From Cutibacterium avidum ATCC 25577 (GTDB taxonomy: Bacteria; Actinomycetota; Actinomycetes; Propionibacteriales; Propionibacteriaceae), in contig NZ_JH165054.1 of assembly GCF_000227295.1 (NCBI RefSeq), positions 336,628 through 400,627 of the forward strand: a DNA stretch of 64,000 bases, in the 5' to 3' direction. The notes beneath the pieces were generated by a model. It had not been told where the DNA came from. It saw nothing but the letters and a program-made list of their open reading frames with translations, and did not search any database. Position numbers and translations under genes: made by a program. Within the stretch, counting starts at the first letter, position 1; each line of letters begins with the position of its first letter. Below, one piece after another: positions 36,900 to 46,962 of the stretch.

Positions 36900-38021
36900 T
36901 CACTTGGGCTGAGCCTTCGAGGTGATCTTGATCTTGCCGGAGGTGATGTCGGCCTTGATCGTCTTCAGCTCGTCCTTGACGTCAGCGGGGACCTTGGAGT
37001 CGAACATGTGGAACGGAGACAGGCCGGTGCCGTCATCCTCGAGGGAGCCGATGTACGGCTTGTTGTCGAAGTTTCCGTCCTTGGCAGCCTTGATGGCGTC
37101 GAAGACGGCGACATCCATGCCCTTGTAGACCGAGGTGATGATGTTCGGGCAGTACGAAGGCTGGGTCTTGCAACCGTCGCCGTCAACCCAGATGGCATTG
37201 GCCTTGCCGCCGGAGGACTTCACGGCCTGGAGAGCGCCGTTGCCGGCATTACCGGCGACCGGGAGGATGATGTCCGCGCCCTGATTGAGGAGGGCCTGGG
37301 CAGTCGTCTTACCACCGGAGACGTTCTGGAACGGGTTGGGCTGCGGGACGAACTGGCCGTCCTGCTTCTCGGCGTTCCAGCCGATGACCTGCACCGACTT
37401 GTTCTTCTGCTTGTTGTAGTAGTCAACGCCCTGGGCGAAGCCGTCCATGAAGATGGTCACGGTCGGGATCTTCATGCCGCCGAAGGTGGCGACCTTACCG
37501 GTCTTGGTCAGCGAGGCAGCCAGGTAGCCGGCCTCGAAGGAGGACTGCGCGGTGTTGAAGATCAGCGGCTTGAGGTTCGACGGGGCACCCTCCGGGTTGT
37601 CGTCGACGATGGCGAACTTGACGTTCGGGTTCGCCTTGGCAGCGGCCATGGTGGGCTTCTCGAGCAGGAAGCCGACGGAGACGACGATCGAGCACTTGGC
37701 GTCGACCATGGACTGCAAGTTGGTCGCGTAGTCCTTGTCGTCCTTCGACTCGACCTTGGCAGTCTTGACGCCGAGGTCGCTGGCGGCCTTGTTGAGGCCC
37801 TGCAGAGAGGTCTCGTTGAAAGACTTGTCGTTGAAGCCAGCGGAGTCCGAGACCATGCAGGCCTTGAACTCACCGGAGTTCGAGTTGTCCTTGGCGGCGG
37901 ACGAGGTGCCGGTGGAGCTCGACGAGGAGCCCGAGGACGCATCCGGAGCCTGTGCACATGCCGACAGCGACAGGGCTGCGGCTGCAAAAACAGCGGGAAT
38001 GGCGAGGTGTGACTTCTTCAC
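36900..38021 (-). CDS. BMP-family ABC transporter substrate-binding lipoprotein
   Basis: 373 residues. It starts VKKSHLAIPAVFAAAALSLSAC, a type II signal peptide with lipidated Cys, followed by a Ser/Thr linker. The mature domain is PF02608-type: CMVSDSAGFNDKSFNETSLQG, VSVGFLLEKPTMAAA, NPNVKFAIVDDNPEG and ADIILPVAGNAGNGAL. These proteins bind purine or pyrimidine nucleosides. GTG at 38021 is preceded by AGGAGG; the 18 residues before it in the frame are unrelated. It is the first gene of the operon. Confidence 0.92.
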   Translation of the reverse strand: MKKSHLAIPAVFAAAALSLSACAQAPDASSGSSSSSTGTSSAAKDNSNSGEFKACMVSDSAGFNDKSFNETSLQGLNKAASDLGVKTAKVESKDDKDYATNLQSMVDAKCSIVVSVGFLLEKPTMAAAKANPNVKFAIVDDNPEGAPSNLKPLIFNTAQSSFEAGYLAASLTKTGKVATFGGMKIPTVTIFMDGFAQGVDYYNKQKNKSVQVIGWNAEKQDGQFVPQPNPFQNVSGGKTTAQALLNQGADIILPVAGNAGNGALQAVKSSGGKANAIWVDGDGCKTQPSYCPNIITSVYKGMDVAVFDAIKAAKDGNFDNKPYIGSLEDDGTGLSPFHMFDSKVPADVKDELKTIKADITSGKIKITSKAQPK

Positions 38022-38212
38022 GGACTGCCTCCTGGAGCAGACGATGATCCAATGAATGGGAAGCCCGTGTGGCAAGTTTCACCGGCCGGGCCATCAAACT
38101 GTAACCCTTTCGTGGCGGAATCGACACCACTATGGTCAAACTGAGCCCAGGAAGTGGCAGGATGCCGTGGCGGTTCTTGTGACTACGCCCAATTCATGAG
38201 ACGAATGAGGGT

Positions 38213-39451
38213 TCATGCCACCTGATTGATCAAGGCTTCCGCCGCGTCGATGAGCGACAGCGTCTCAGCACCCCAGTTGGCTTCCTGGCTGCGATACGGC
38301 CCAGTCGCAAGGGATATCGCGACCGCCGCAGAGCGCAATCTCAGCTCCACCGGATCGACTCGGGTGTCAAAGACCGGCACCCATCCCGCCAGGATCTGTC
38401 GCATCCGATCAGCCTGCGAGGAATTCATGTGCTGCACCGTTGACAGATGGGCAACCAAGCAGGCGAGATCGTCGGCACGACGGCCCGGGCCAATGGTGTC
38501 GACGTCGAGGATGCCGCACACCTGACCATTCCAGACGTGGATCTGGCCTTCGTGGAAGTCACCATGGGTGGGCTCGTTGCCCTGGGGCAGACCCGAGAGC
38601 CCCTGGGAAATGATGCGCGCCATCCGGTCGAGGCGGTCCTGCTGATCAGGCATGGCGGCAGCAACCATGCGACAGTAATGATCCACCGACTCACTCCACG
38701 GCGAGCGTCGGGGCAACTCACAAACCTGCGGAGGCAGTTGATCGAGCAGCCCGACGAGGCTCTCTGCGGTGCAGGGGTTCCCAGGCTCGAAAAGGGCCTT
38801 GCTGAGAGGACGCCCTGGCAGTTCGGTCAGGAACAACAAGTTGTCGTCAGTGACCCCTGCCACGCGCGGGCTCGGTACGGACGCGCGGGTGAGCAGATCG
38901 TGACGAGCAAGGGTCGCCTGGAAGATGCCGTCGCGCAGCACCTTGACGTAGAAGCGCCGATTGGGGACTTCGACACACAACACCGCGCGACGTCTGGGCC
39001 GATACCCGATCATCCGCAGGTTGATCTGATCGGCACTGACGCCACCGTCAACCAAACCCAGATCCGACATGATGGTCGCCATCTGTTCGGGGTAGGCGGC
39101 TCGCGACAGCCCGGGCAGGTCAGGGTCGTCGGGGTATCGCCACACGGCGACCTCGCGAGAGCCGTCGACGTAGATGTCGGCGCGCGAATCGGTCATCGCT
39201 GGGCCGTTGGCACGAGCGCTCATGCCGAACAGCTCCTGCCGCTTCCCCGTCTGCCATTGCACCCGCGCCTGATACGTCGCGGTGGTGGATTGCCCGGGAT
39301 TGGCGTCGACGTGGTCCAGACGCCACTCCAGCAGGACCCCACCGGCGTGCTCGACGGCGGCCGTCAGCAGTTCTCCGGCTTCCGGGCCGGTGAGCAGGAC
39401 CGCCCCGTCGGCGTCCTTCCCGGCGCCGCCGAGCCACGCGGGTCGTCTCAC
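38213..39451 (-). CDS. Phosphotransferase with APH/maltokinase-like fold
   Basis: 412 residues. The C-terminal half has the aminoglycoside-phosphotransferase kinase core THGDFHEGQIHVWNGQVCGI (Brenner motif with catalytic Asp) followed by DVDTIGPGRRADDLA (metal-binding Asp). The N-terminal lobe shows RFYVKVLR, the ATP-binding Lys. Substrate is unknown; homologues phosphorylate sugars, choline-like or antibiotic substrates. The GTG start overlaps the CNNM gene by 4 bases (GTGA), so they are one operon. Confidence 0.82.
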   Translation of the reverse strand: MRRPAWLGGAGKDADGAVLLTGPEAGELLTAAVEHAGGVLLEWRLDHVDANPGQSTTATYQARVQWQTGKRQELFGMSARANGPAMTDSRADIYVDGSREVAVWRYPDDPDLPGLSRAAYPEQMATIMSDLGLVDGGVSADQINLRMIGYRPRRRAVLCVEVPNRRFYVKVLRDGIFQATLARHDLLTRASVPSPRVAGVTDDNLLFLTELPGRPLSKALFEPGNPCTAESLVGLLDQLPPQVCELPRRSPWSESVDHYCRMVAAAMPDQQDRLDRMARIISQGLSGLPQGNEPTHGDFHEGQIHVWNGQVCGILDVDTIGPGRRADDLACLVAHLSTVQHMNSSQADRMRQILAGWVPVFDTRVDPVELRLRSAAVAISLATGPYRSQEANWGAETLSLIDAAEALINQVA

Positions 39452-40854
39452 GCGCTTGCCGCCTCCCGCTCGGGACGCGGGGCAGCAGACGCCCCGGCCG
39501 TCACGATCGGCACCGCCGGCGCGTCGAGCCTACGGATCCTCAGCCATGCGGCACGCAACCCATCGACCTCGGTCACCGTCAACTCGATGTTGGGAGCGGG
39601 CTCCTCGTCCTCATCGTCCTCCTCAGCAACGAAACCGACCGGGTAGAGGTGGACGTCCACCTGGGCTCCTTTGACAGGGACCTGGCCGGTCTGAGCCATG
39701 AAGTACCCGGCGACGGTGTCGTAGGGACCCTCGGGCAGCACCAGACCAACCTTCTCCGCGAACTCCTCGATGGTCGTCAGGCCGTCGATGTCACGCTGTC
39801 GGACGTGGGCCAGATCGGAGGGCTCGACAGTGTCGTACTCGTCAGTGATGTCGCCGACGATCTCCTCGACGAGGTCCTCCAGGGTGACGATGCCGGCAGT
39901 GCCCCCGTACTCGTCCAGGACGATCGCCAGGTGGGCATGGGTGCGACGCATCTCCGTGAGGGCCTTGAGCACCTTTACGGTGTCGGGCAGGGAGACGACG
40001 GTGCGCACGAGCTGGGACACCCGGCTGTTACGGAGCTGGGGATCGAGCTCGAGCAGGTCACGTACGTGGACGAATCCGAGCACTCGGTCCGCCGAGCCGT
40101 CGATGACCGGGTAGCGGGAGTGGGATCCGTCCCGGACCACCTGGGCCCCCTGAACGGCCTTCATCGACCCCTGCAGGAAGTCCACCTCGGTTCGGGGCAC
40201 CATGACCTCACGCAGGGACTTCTCCCCCACGGCAAAGACCTCGTCGAGGATGGTACGCTCCTCGTCACCCAAGGTGGCCGACGAGACGACCATCGAGCGG
40301 ATCTCCTCGTCGGTGACCTCCTCGCGGGCAGCTGCGGGGTCACCACCAAGGATCTTGACGACGAAATCGGTCGAGACACCCAGGAACCAGATGATCGGGC
40401 GGAACAGGGTCGCAATGCCGTTGACCATCGGGCCCAGCACCAGGGAGAAACCCTCGGCTCGTTGCATGGCCAGCCGCTTGGCTACCAGCTCCCCCAGCAC
40501 GATCGAGAAATAGGAAATGATGATCGTGATGATGACGAGGGCGACGGTGCCGGCAACGGAGGCCGACATTCCCCAGGACTCAAAAACCGGCGCGAGCTGA
40601 TTCGCCAGTGTGGCACCACCGAATGCCGAGGCCAGGAAGCCCGACAGGGTGACGCCAATCTGGACAGCAGACAGGAAGCGGTTGGGATCTGATTGCAGCT
40701 GCTGGATCGAGCGACCGCGTGATCCACGGGTGGCCGCCAACTGCTTGACCTGGGAATCGCGGAGGCTCACCAGCGCCATCTCAGCAGCCGAGAACACTCC
40801 TCCCAGGAGGATGAACAGAAGAATGATGGCGGCGTTCTCAAGGACGTCAGCCAC
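39448..40854 (-). CDS. CNNM/CorC-type membrane protein (DUF21 + CBS pair + CorC_HlyC)
   Basis: 468 residues. Four membrane segments of the DUF21 domain (IILLFILLGGVFSAAEMAL onward, about 1-165), two CBS domains (VMVPRTEVDFLQGS and LAIVLDEYGGTAGIVTLEDLVEEIVGDI, about 200-330), and a C-terminal transporter-associated domain with TIEEFAEKVGLVLPEG. This is the family once called hemolysin C, now thought to move Mg2+ or other divalent cations. It precedes and overlaps the APH-like kinase gene. Confidence 0.93.
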   Translation of the reverse strand: MADVLENAAIILLFILLGGVFSAAEMALVSLRDSQVKQLAATRGSRGRSIQQLQSDPNRFLSAVQIGVTLSGFLASAFGGATLANQLAPVFESWGMSASVAGTVALVIITIIISYFSIVLGELVAKRLAMQRAEGFSLVLGPMVNGIATLFRPIIWFLGVSTDFVVKILGGDPAAAREEVTDEEIRSMVVSSATLGDEERTILDEVFAVGEKSLREVMVPRTEVDFLQGSMKAVQGAQVVRDGSHSRYPVIDGSADRVLGFVHVRDLLELDPQLRNSRVSQLVRTVVSLPDTVKVLKALTEMRRTHAHLAIVLDEYGGTAGIVTLEDLVEEIVGDITDEYDTVEPSDLAHVRQRDIDGLTTIEEFAEKVGLVLPEGPYDTVAGYFMAQTGQVPVKGAQVDVHLYPVGFVAEEDDEDEEPAPNIELTVTEVDGLRAAWLRIRRLDAPAVPIVTAGASAAPRPEREAASA

Positions 40855-40982
40855 GGACCTTCACCATTCCTCTCGTCATGGAGGCAAGAATGAAGGTGTC
40901 GGGACTATCGCCCTCCCGGTCATCGTTGTGCATAGGACCAAGAATAAAGGTTCTGTGTGGCAAAACTCCAAGGAAGAAGCGG

Positions 40983-42131
40983 TCAGGGCGAAATATTGCC
41001 GCTCAGAACGTCCAAGCTCCACCACGTCGAGATCCCCGTCACAGCAAAGACGAAAACCACCTGGACCCATCGCGGACAGCTGGCCAACAGTCTCGCCACC
41101 GGCAGAAATGCCGGAAACGCGGGCAGGAGAAACCGAGCCTTCGCATTGAAGAATCCTTGCATGAGCCCCACGAAGACCACGGTGACGAGAACGTAAACCG
41201 TCAGCCAGACATTCTCCTGGCGAACCGCCGTGACGAGGCCAAGGAGGAGGTACAGACACCATGACAGTGCGATGAGACCAAAATACCGCCAGTCACATGG
41301 CGGTTGTGACAGCTTCCCCTGAATGAATGTCCAGGTATCGGCTGGGGTACCCATCTCGCTCCCCCAGGCCTTCTGGACCAGTAGGTAGCCATTCCACTTG
41401 CCAGTTCGACAGGCGACGATGAGGAACCACGTCAGCAATCCGAGTGGGCTGAGCGTCATTCCCACGAAGCGACGCCACCGCTGGTCGCGCTGCACCGTGG
41501 AGAACACGCTCGTCAACCATGCCAGTCCGAAGACGATGCACACCGGGGCCACGGATGCCCGAAAAAGCCCTGCGGCTCCGACGCAGGCCCCGGCAAGGAT
41601 CCACCGTTCCGACAGGATGACCAGCAATCCCAGCCCGACGAGAGCGATGAACCACCCCTCGGTGTACCCCATCGACTCAACAACAGCGCGAGGGGCGGCT
41701 CCCCAACACACCACCAGCATGACGGCCGCCGTCGGCCCTGCGATCCGTAGACCGATGGCGGTGATGACCCCGGCGGCCAGCAAGAACCCCATCTGTCCGG
41801 CGACGAAGACGGCCGGTCGAGCGGACAGACCCGTCGTCAGCATGACGACTCGGCCCAGTGCTGGCAGGCCTGGCAGGAAGGCGAGATCGGACGACCACAG
41901 GTCAGTGTGACCGAAGACGGTGTGTGGCCAGTGGTATCCGCCCGCAGCAATGATCGAGTACCATTTCCCGTCCCATCGGGTCAGGTGCGAAATGACCTCA
42001 CCGTCCGGCACCAGGGCCGCAACGAGGACGAGGCGTTGGGCCACCCACACGAGAAGACCGACGCCGATGGTGGTGAACCACCGACATCGGTCGACGTCGT
42101 CAGGCACGGCCGGAGTCCGGCCAGTGCTCAC
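40983..42131 (-). CDS. PIG-V-like integral membrane mannosyltransferase
   Basis: 382 residues with about nine membrane segments. HLTRWDGKWYSIIAAGGYHW follows the first segment and is the GT-C catalytic region of PIG-V/GPI-mannosyltransferase II relatives, and AKARFLLPAFPAFLP near the end is another family mark. Such proteins use polyprenyl-phosphate mannose to add mannose outside the membrane, for example to glycolipid. The acceptor is unknown. GTG 42131 overlaps the icd stop by 4 bases (GTGA), an odd operon partner. Confidence 0.75.
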   Translation of the reverse strand: MSTGRTPAVPDDVDRCRWFTTIGVGLLVWVAQRLVLVAALVPDGEVISHLTRWDGKWYSIIAAGGYHWPHTVFGHTDLWSSDLAFLPGLPALGRVVMLTTGLSARPAVFVAGQMGFLLAAGVITAIGLRIAGPTAAVMLVVCWGAAPRAVVESMGYTEGWFIALVGLGLLVILSERWILAGACVGAAGLFRASVAPVCIVFGLAWLTSVFSTVQRDQRWRRFVGMTLSPLGLLTWFLIVACRTGKWNGYLLVQKAWGSEMGTPADTWTFIQGKLSQPPCDWRYFGLIALSWCLYLLLGLVTAVRQENVWLTVYVLVTVVFVGLMQGFFNAKARFLLPAFPAFLPVARLLASCPRWVQVVFVFAVTGISTWWSLDVLSGNISP

Positions 42132-44338
42132 AGGGAGTCAATGATGGCGTTGAGGGTGGTGCTGGGGCGCATGGCATCCTCCACGAGTTCCTCGTCGGGG
42201 TGATAGTAACCGCCCATGTCCACCGGATTGCCCTGGACACCGTTGAGCTCTTCAAGGATCTGGGCCTCGCGGGCGGCCAGCTCGGTGGCCACGTCGGAGA
42301 ACCGGTCGGCGAGCTCGGGGTCATCCTTCTGAGTAGCCAACTCTCCAGCCCAGTATCGGGCCAGCCAGTAGTGCGAGCCACGGTTGTCGATCTGACCGAG
42401 TTTGCGTGCGGGAGAACGGTCGTTCTCGAGAAAGGCACCGATGGCCTTGTCCAGGGTGGCGGCGAGAACTCCGGCCTTGGTGCCATCGGTGGTCTGGTCG
42501 ATATGTTCGAGGCAGGCGCCCAGGGCACAGAACTCGCCCAGGGAATCCCAGCGCAGGTAGTCCTCAGCGACGAACTGGGCGACGTGCTTGGGAGCCGAAC
42601 CGCCAGCACCGGTCTCGAACAGGCCGCCACCGGCCAGCAGCGGGACGACCGAGAGCATCTTGGCGCTGGTGCCGATCTCAAGGATCGGGAAGAGGTCCGT
42701 GAGGTAGTCACGCAGCACGTTGCCGGTGACCGAGATGGTGTCCTCTCCGCGACGGATGCGTTCCAGGGTGAACTTCATCGCCTCGGCCGGGGCAAGGATT
42801 CGAATGTCCAGACCCTCGGTATCGTGCTCGGGCAGGTATGCCTTGACCTTCTCGATGACCCGGGCATCGTGGGCACGATTCTCGTCGAGCCAGAAGACGG
42901 CTGGGGTGTTGGTGATGCGGGCTCGCTCGACGGCCAGACGCACCCAGTCGCGCACCGGGATGTCGCGCACCCGGCTCATGCGCCAGATGTCGCCCGTCTC
43001 GACCTGCTGGCTCGTCAGCACCTCGTCTCCGGACCGCACCTCGACGCGGCCGTCGTGGACGACCGTGAAGGTGGTCGGGTGGGAGCCGTACTCCTCGGCC
43101 TTCTGGGCCATCAGGCCGACGTTCGGGACATCGCCCATGGTGGCGGGGTCGAGGGCGCCGTTCTGACGGCAGTCGTCCATGATCGCGGCGTACATCGTCG
43201 CGTAGCTGCGGTCGGGGATGCAGGCGAGGGTCTCCTGACGCTCACCCTCGGCATTCCACATGCAGCCGGAGTCGCGGACGACGACCGGCATCGAGGCGTC
43301 GATGATGACGAGGTTGCCGGCGTGCAGGTTGGTGATGCCGTGGTCGGAATCGACCATGGCCAGTGCCGGACGGGCCTGGAAGGCGGAATCAATGGCAGCC
43401 CTGACCTCGGTAGCGCGGTCGGCCGGGAGCTTCTCCAGACGGGCGTAGAGATCGCCCAGGCCGAGATCCGGGTCGACCCCGACGGAGTCGAGGTCATCGC
43501 CGTACCTGTCGAAGACGTTGACCAGGAAGGTACGCACCGCGTGTCCGAAGAGGACCGGGTCGGAGACCTTCATCATCGTCGCCTTGAGGTGGACCGACCA
43601 CAGCAGGTCCTCCTCCTTGGCCAGGGCCAAGGAGGAGGCATAGAACTCATCGAGGGCATCGACCGACATGTAGGTGGCGTCGACGACCTCTCCCTCGAGG
43701 GTCTTGATGCCACTGGCGAGGGTGGTCTCGGAGCCGTCGGCCCCGACGAGAACGATGTCGAGGTCCTGGCCCTTGGAGACGAAGGACTCCTCATGGTCGA
43801 AGAAGTCCCCATGATCCATGTGGGCGACGCGAGCCTTGACCTGATCGGACCACTTGCCCATGCGGTGCGGATGGGCCTTGGCATATGCCTTGACGGCGGC
43901 GGGGGCGCGACGGTCAGAGTTGCCCTGACGCAGCACCGGGTTGACGGCCGAGCCGAGCACGGCGGCGTAGCGGGCTGCTGTCTCCTTCTCCTCGTCGGTG
44001 GAGGGCTTGTCCGGGAAATTCGGCAGGTCGTATCCCTGGGACTGCAGCTCAGCGATCGCGGCCTTGAGCTGTGGGACGGAGGCGGAGATGTTCGGCAACT
44101 TGATGATGTTGGCGTCCGGGGAGCCAGTGAGCTCGCCGAGCTCGGCCAGATGGTCGGCCACCTTCTGGCCCTCGGCCAGACGATCCGGGAACTGAGCCAG
44201 GATTCGCCCGGCCAGGGAGATGTCCGAGGTCGTGATGTCGATACCCGATTCGTCGAGGAATCCCTCCACGATGGGCAGCAAGGAATACGACGCGAGGGCG
44301 GGGGCCTCGTCGATCTTGGTCCAGACGATGGTGGGCAT
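42128..44338 (-). CDS. icd: Isocitrate dehydrogenase, NADP-dependent, monomeric type
   Basis: 736 residues. It oxidises isocitrate to 2-oxoglutarate in the cytosol. It belongs to the monomeric IDH family (about 740 residues): [20 protein letters not shown] at the start, [31 protein letters not shown], and [16 protein letters not shown] near the end are all family blocks. AGGAG precedes the ATG at 44338. Longer frames to 45526 run antisense to purU and are not real. The GTGA overlap with the mannosyltransferase gene suggests cotranscription. Confidence 0.96.
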   Translation of the reverse strand: MPTIVWTKIDEAPALASYSLLPIVEGFLDESGIDITTSDISLAGRILAQFPDRLAEGQKVADHLAELGELTGSPDANIIKLPNISASVPQLKAAIAELQSQGYDLPNFPDKPSTDEEKETAARYAAVLGSAVNPVLRQGNSDRRAPAAVKAYAKAHPHRMGKWSDQVKARVAHMDHGDFFDHEESFVSKGQDLDIVLVGADGSETTLASGIKTLEGEVVDATYMSVDALDEFYASSLALAKEEDLLWSVHLKATMMKVSDPVLFGHAVRTFLVNVFDRYGDDLDSVGVDPDLGLGDLYARLEKLPADRATEVRAAIDSAFQARPALAMVDSDHGITNLHAGNLVIIDASMPVVVRDSGCMWNAEGERQETLACIPDRSYATMYAAIMDDCRQNGALDPATMGDVPNVGLMAQKAEEYGSHPTTFTVVHDGRVEVRSGDEVLTSQQVETGDIWRMSRVRDIPVRDWVRLAVERARITNTPAVFWLDENRAHDARVIEKVKAYLPEHDTEGLDIRILAPAEAMKFTLERIRRGEDTISVTGNVLRDYLTDLFPILEIGTSAKMLSVVPLLAGGGLFETGAGGSAPKHVAQFVAEDYLRWDSLGEFCALGACLEHIDQTTDGTKAGVLAATLDKAIGAFLENDRSPARKLGQIDNRGSHYWLARYWAGELATQKDDPELADRFSDVATELAAREAQILEELNGVQGNPVDMGGYYHPDEELVEDAMRPSTTLNAIIDSL

Positions 44339-44532
44339 GCACGAACTCCTGTGGTCGAGGGAACGCCGCGATGCGGCCGTCGAAGGCCTGGTGCGACACT
44401 GTTCTTCACAATAGTGGAGGAAATGGGCAAAACAGCCCGAGCAGCGATGGAACATTGCGGAACACCCCGAAAGCCGCAGTCGTCCCCTCAATCCGCTCCT
44501 CGAAACTACCCTCGCCTTGAGGTTGGGCCGAC

Positions 44533-44538
44533 TACCGT
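44533..44538 (+). promoter_or_regulatory. -10 box of leaderless purU
   Basis: TACCGT ends 7 bases before the ATG at 44546. Confidence 0.4.
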
Positions 44539-44545
44539 ACCGGTC

Positions 44546-45397
44546 ATGTCGGAACCCCACGAGCTCGTCGTCACCTGGACCAGCCCCGATCAGCCAGGAC
44601 TCGTCCATGCCGTCACCGGGGCATGCGCTCAGGTTGGCGGAAACCTCACCGAATGTCAGCAATTCACCAGCGCCGACACCGGAAACTTCTTCATCCGGTT
44701 GCAGGTCGAGTCGGTGAGCAGCCGAGCTGACCTGGAATCCGCTGTGGCAGAACTGGCTCAGCGCTACCACGCGACATTCCACATCGACGAACTGGGACGT
44801 CCGGTCCGCACCCTCATCCTCGCGTCCAAGGCACCCCACTGTCTGTCGCACCTGTTGTTCAACCGAGATACCGGCCGGCTGCCCATCGACGTCGTGCAGG
44901 TGATGGCCAACCATCCTGATCTCACGAACCTGGCGGAGTTCCACAAGGTGCCGTTCCGGTGGCAGAAGATCGACAAGGAGTCCAAAACAGCCTTCGAGGA
45001 GGAGGTACTGCGCACCGTCGACGATCTCGACGTCGAGTTGGTGGTCCTGGCCCGCTACATGCAAATCCTCTCGCCCGAGCTCTGCGAGCAACTGTCGGGC
45101 CGATGCATCAACATCCACCACTCGTTCCTGCCCGGCTTCAAGGGGGCCAGCCCCTACCGCCAGGCCCATTCCCGCGGGGTCAAACTCATCGGTGCCACAG
45201 CCCATTTCGTCACCGTCGACCTCGACGAGGGGCCCATCATCGAGCAGCGGGTCCAGCGAGTCGATCATTCCCAGACCGTCGTCCAACTGACGGCCGTCGG
45301 ACAGGACACCGAGTCGGCGACCCTCAACGAGGCCGTGCGCCTCTTCGCCGAACATCGCACCTTCCTGGACGGCATGCGTACCGTCATCCTCAGCTGA
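44546..45397 (+). CDS. purU: Formyltetrahydrofolate deformylase
   Basis: 283 residues. It hydrolyses 10-formyl-THF to THF and formate, balancing one-carbon pools and feeding formate-dependent purine synthesis. An N-terminal ACT domain (TSPDQPGLVHAVTGACAQVG, about 1-80) is followed by a formyltransferase fold with INIHHSFLPGFKGASPY (catalytic His) and IGATAHFVTVDLDEGPIIEQ (catalytic Asp). The ATG at 44546 is leaderless; longer in-frame sequence is antisense to icd. Confidence 0.95.
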   Translation: MSEPHELVVTWTSPDQPGLVHAVTGACAQVGGNLTECQQFTSADTGNFFIRLQVESVSSRADLESAVAELAQRYHATFHIDELGRPVRTLILASKAPHCLSHLLFNRDTGRLPIDVVQVMANHPDLTNLAEFHKVPFRWQKIDKESKTAFEEEVLRTVDDLDVELVVLARYMQILSPELCEQLSGRCINIHHSFLPGFKGASPYRQAHSRGVKLIGATAHFVTVDLDEGPIIEQRVQRVDHSQTVVQLTAVGQDTESATLNEAVRLFAEHRTFLDGMRTVILS

Positions 45398-45549
45398 GGT
45401 CCCGCGCAACCGCTGGGCGCACGACGGGAGAATTCTCACCACAGCGACCTGTCCCTGATGCGAATGGCTCCCCCGACCAACCTCGCGTTGCCGCCACGAG
45501 TAGGCTTTGAAACAGCCAAGTGTCATCGAGGACTTTCAAGGAGAGATCC

Positions 45550-46533
45550 ATGACCCAGACCCCAGTCAAGATTGCCGTCACCGGTGCTGCCGGCCAGATT
45601 TGCTACAGCCTGCTGTTCCGCATCGCCTCCGGTTCACTGCTCGGGGACACTCCCATCGAACTTCGTCTTCTCGAGATCACCCCGGCCCTCAAGGCCCTCG
45701 AGGGTGTCGTCATGGAGCTTGACGACTGCGCCTTCGGCAACCTCGTGAACATCGAGATCGGCGACGACCCGAAGAAGATCTTCGACGGAGTCAACGCCGC
45801 CTTCCTCGTCGGCGCCATGCCCCGTAAGGCCGGTATGGAGCGTTCCGATCTGCTCACCAAGAACGGTGCCATCTTCACAGCCCAGGGCAAGGCCCTGAAC
45901 GAGGTCGCCGCCGATGACGTTCGCGTTCTCGTCACCGGCAACCCCGCCAACACCAACGCCCTCATCGCCGCCACCAACGCGGCCGACATCCCGAACGATC
46001 ACTTCGCCGCCCTGACCCGTCTGGATCACAACCGCGCCAAGACGCAGCTGGCCCGTAAGACCGGCAAGACCGTCAACGACGTGCGTCACATGACCATTTG
46101 GGGCAACCACTCCTCCACCCAGTACCCCGACGTCTTCCACGCCGAGGTCGCCGGCCAGAAGGCCACCGAGCTGGTGGACGAGGCCTGGATCGAGAACGAG
46201 TTCATCCCGACCGTCGCCAAGCGCGGCGCTGCCATCATCGACGCACGTGGCGCCTCCTCGGCTGCTTCAGCTGCCAACGCCACCGTCGAGTGCATGCGCG
46301 ACTGGATGGGCTCCACCCCCGAGGGTGACTGGGTCTCCATGGCCATTCCGTCCGACGGCTCCTACGGAGTGCCCGAGGGCCTCATCTCCTCCTTCCCCGT
46401 GACCGTCAAGGACGGCAAGGTCGAGATCGTCCAGGGCCTCGAGATCGACGACTTCTCGCGCGCCAAGATCGACGCCTCCGTCAAGGAGCTCTCCGACGAG
46501 CGCGACGCCGTCAAGGAGCTCGGCCTCATCTGA
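45550..46533 (+). CDS. mdh: Malate dehydrogenase
   Basis: 327 residues. It interconverts malate and oxaloacetate with [22 protein letters not shown] (NAD fold), [45 protein letters not shown], and [16 protein letters not shown] with the catalytic His are the marks of the actinobacterial/cytosolic MDH group. AGGAGAG precedes the ATG at 45550. It follows purU by 152 bases and ends at a strong terminator. In propionibacteria it feeds the reductive branch to succinate and propionate. Confidence 0.96.
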   Translation: MTQTPVKIAVTGAAGQICYSLLFRIASGSLLGDTPIELRLLEITPALKALEGVVMELDDCAFGNLVNIEIGDDPKKIFDGVNAAFLVGAMPRKAGMERSDLLTKNGAIFTAQGKALNEVAADDVRVLVTGNPANTNALIAATNAADIPNDHFAALTRLDHNRAKTQLARKTGKTVNDVRHMTIWGNHSSTQYPDVFHAEVAGQKATELVDEAWIENEFIPTVAKRGAAIIDARGASSAASAANATVECMRDWMGSTPEGDWVSMAIPSDGSYGVPEGLISSFPVTVKDGKVEIVQGLEIDDFSRAKIDASVKELSDERDAVKELGLI

Positions 46534-46550
46534 TCGACTGATCACTGACG

Positions 46551-46583
46551 AACGGGCCCGGGAACTTCGGTTCCGGGCCCGTT
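46551..46583 (+). terminator. Terminator after mdh
   Basis: The stem pairs 46551-46565 with 46570-46583, with one bulged G, around a TTCG tetraloop. It is a very stable GC-rich hairpin. Confidence 0.75.
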
Positions 46584-46962
46584 CTGCGCGTTGTGACGCC
46601 ATTTTTCGGCATTATGAGCAGGTTGTCGTCCGTCTGGGGAGATGCACCACACCCCTGCACGAACGTGCAGTGATTCAAACCACCGAGACTGCTCGCAATG
46701 ATGCTTGTCATCCTGTTACAACAGGATTTGACGAGGTTCTACCGCCTTCGGAGAACAGTGGCAAAGGCCACAACTGATTCTTCCTTTGAAATGCACATCA
46801 GTGCACACACAGGTTTGCCTCCGCTGCACCTCGGACCCGTTCTTGGTTTAGCTCTGGACGAACGAGATTGGCCATTCTTATGGTCGAGGCATCAGATGTC
46901 CTGGTGTCCACCGCAAGGAGGCGGATCTCCCCAGGACTCCACACCCGAAGGAGCCAGCAGCC
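46584..46962. other. Regulatory region upstream of the aldehyde dehydrogenase gene
   Basis: About 380 bases without a convincing gene. It is less GC-rich than its neighbours and holds one near-perfect operator-like palindrome (46710-46727) and a TTGACG that could be a -35 box. No RNA motif is recognised. Confidence 0.5.
46710..46727. promoter_or_regulatory. Operator-like palindrome upstream of aldehyde dehydrogenase
   Basis: ATCCTGTT and AACAGGAT are perfect inverted repeats with a 2-base spacer. The right arm is followed at once by TTGACG (46728-46733), a good -35 match, so a bound dimeric regulator could affect initiation. I see no matching -10 box 17 bases downstream. Confidence 0.45.

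Noticed and set aside
31225-38021. Sugar (ribose) uptake operon
   Set aside because: The double ATPase is RbsA-like, but the BMP-type lipoprotein, YufP/Q-type permeases and cdd point to nucleosides.
42200-44545. Long frame on the plus strand through icd, in register with purU
   Set aside because: It is antisense to monomeric icd and has no recognisable domain; purU starts at 44546.
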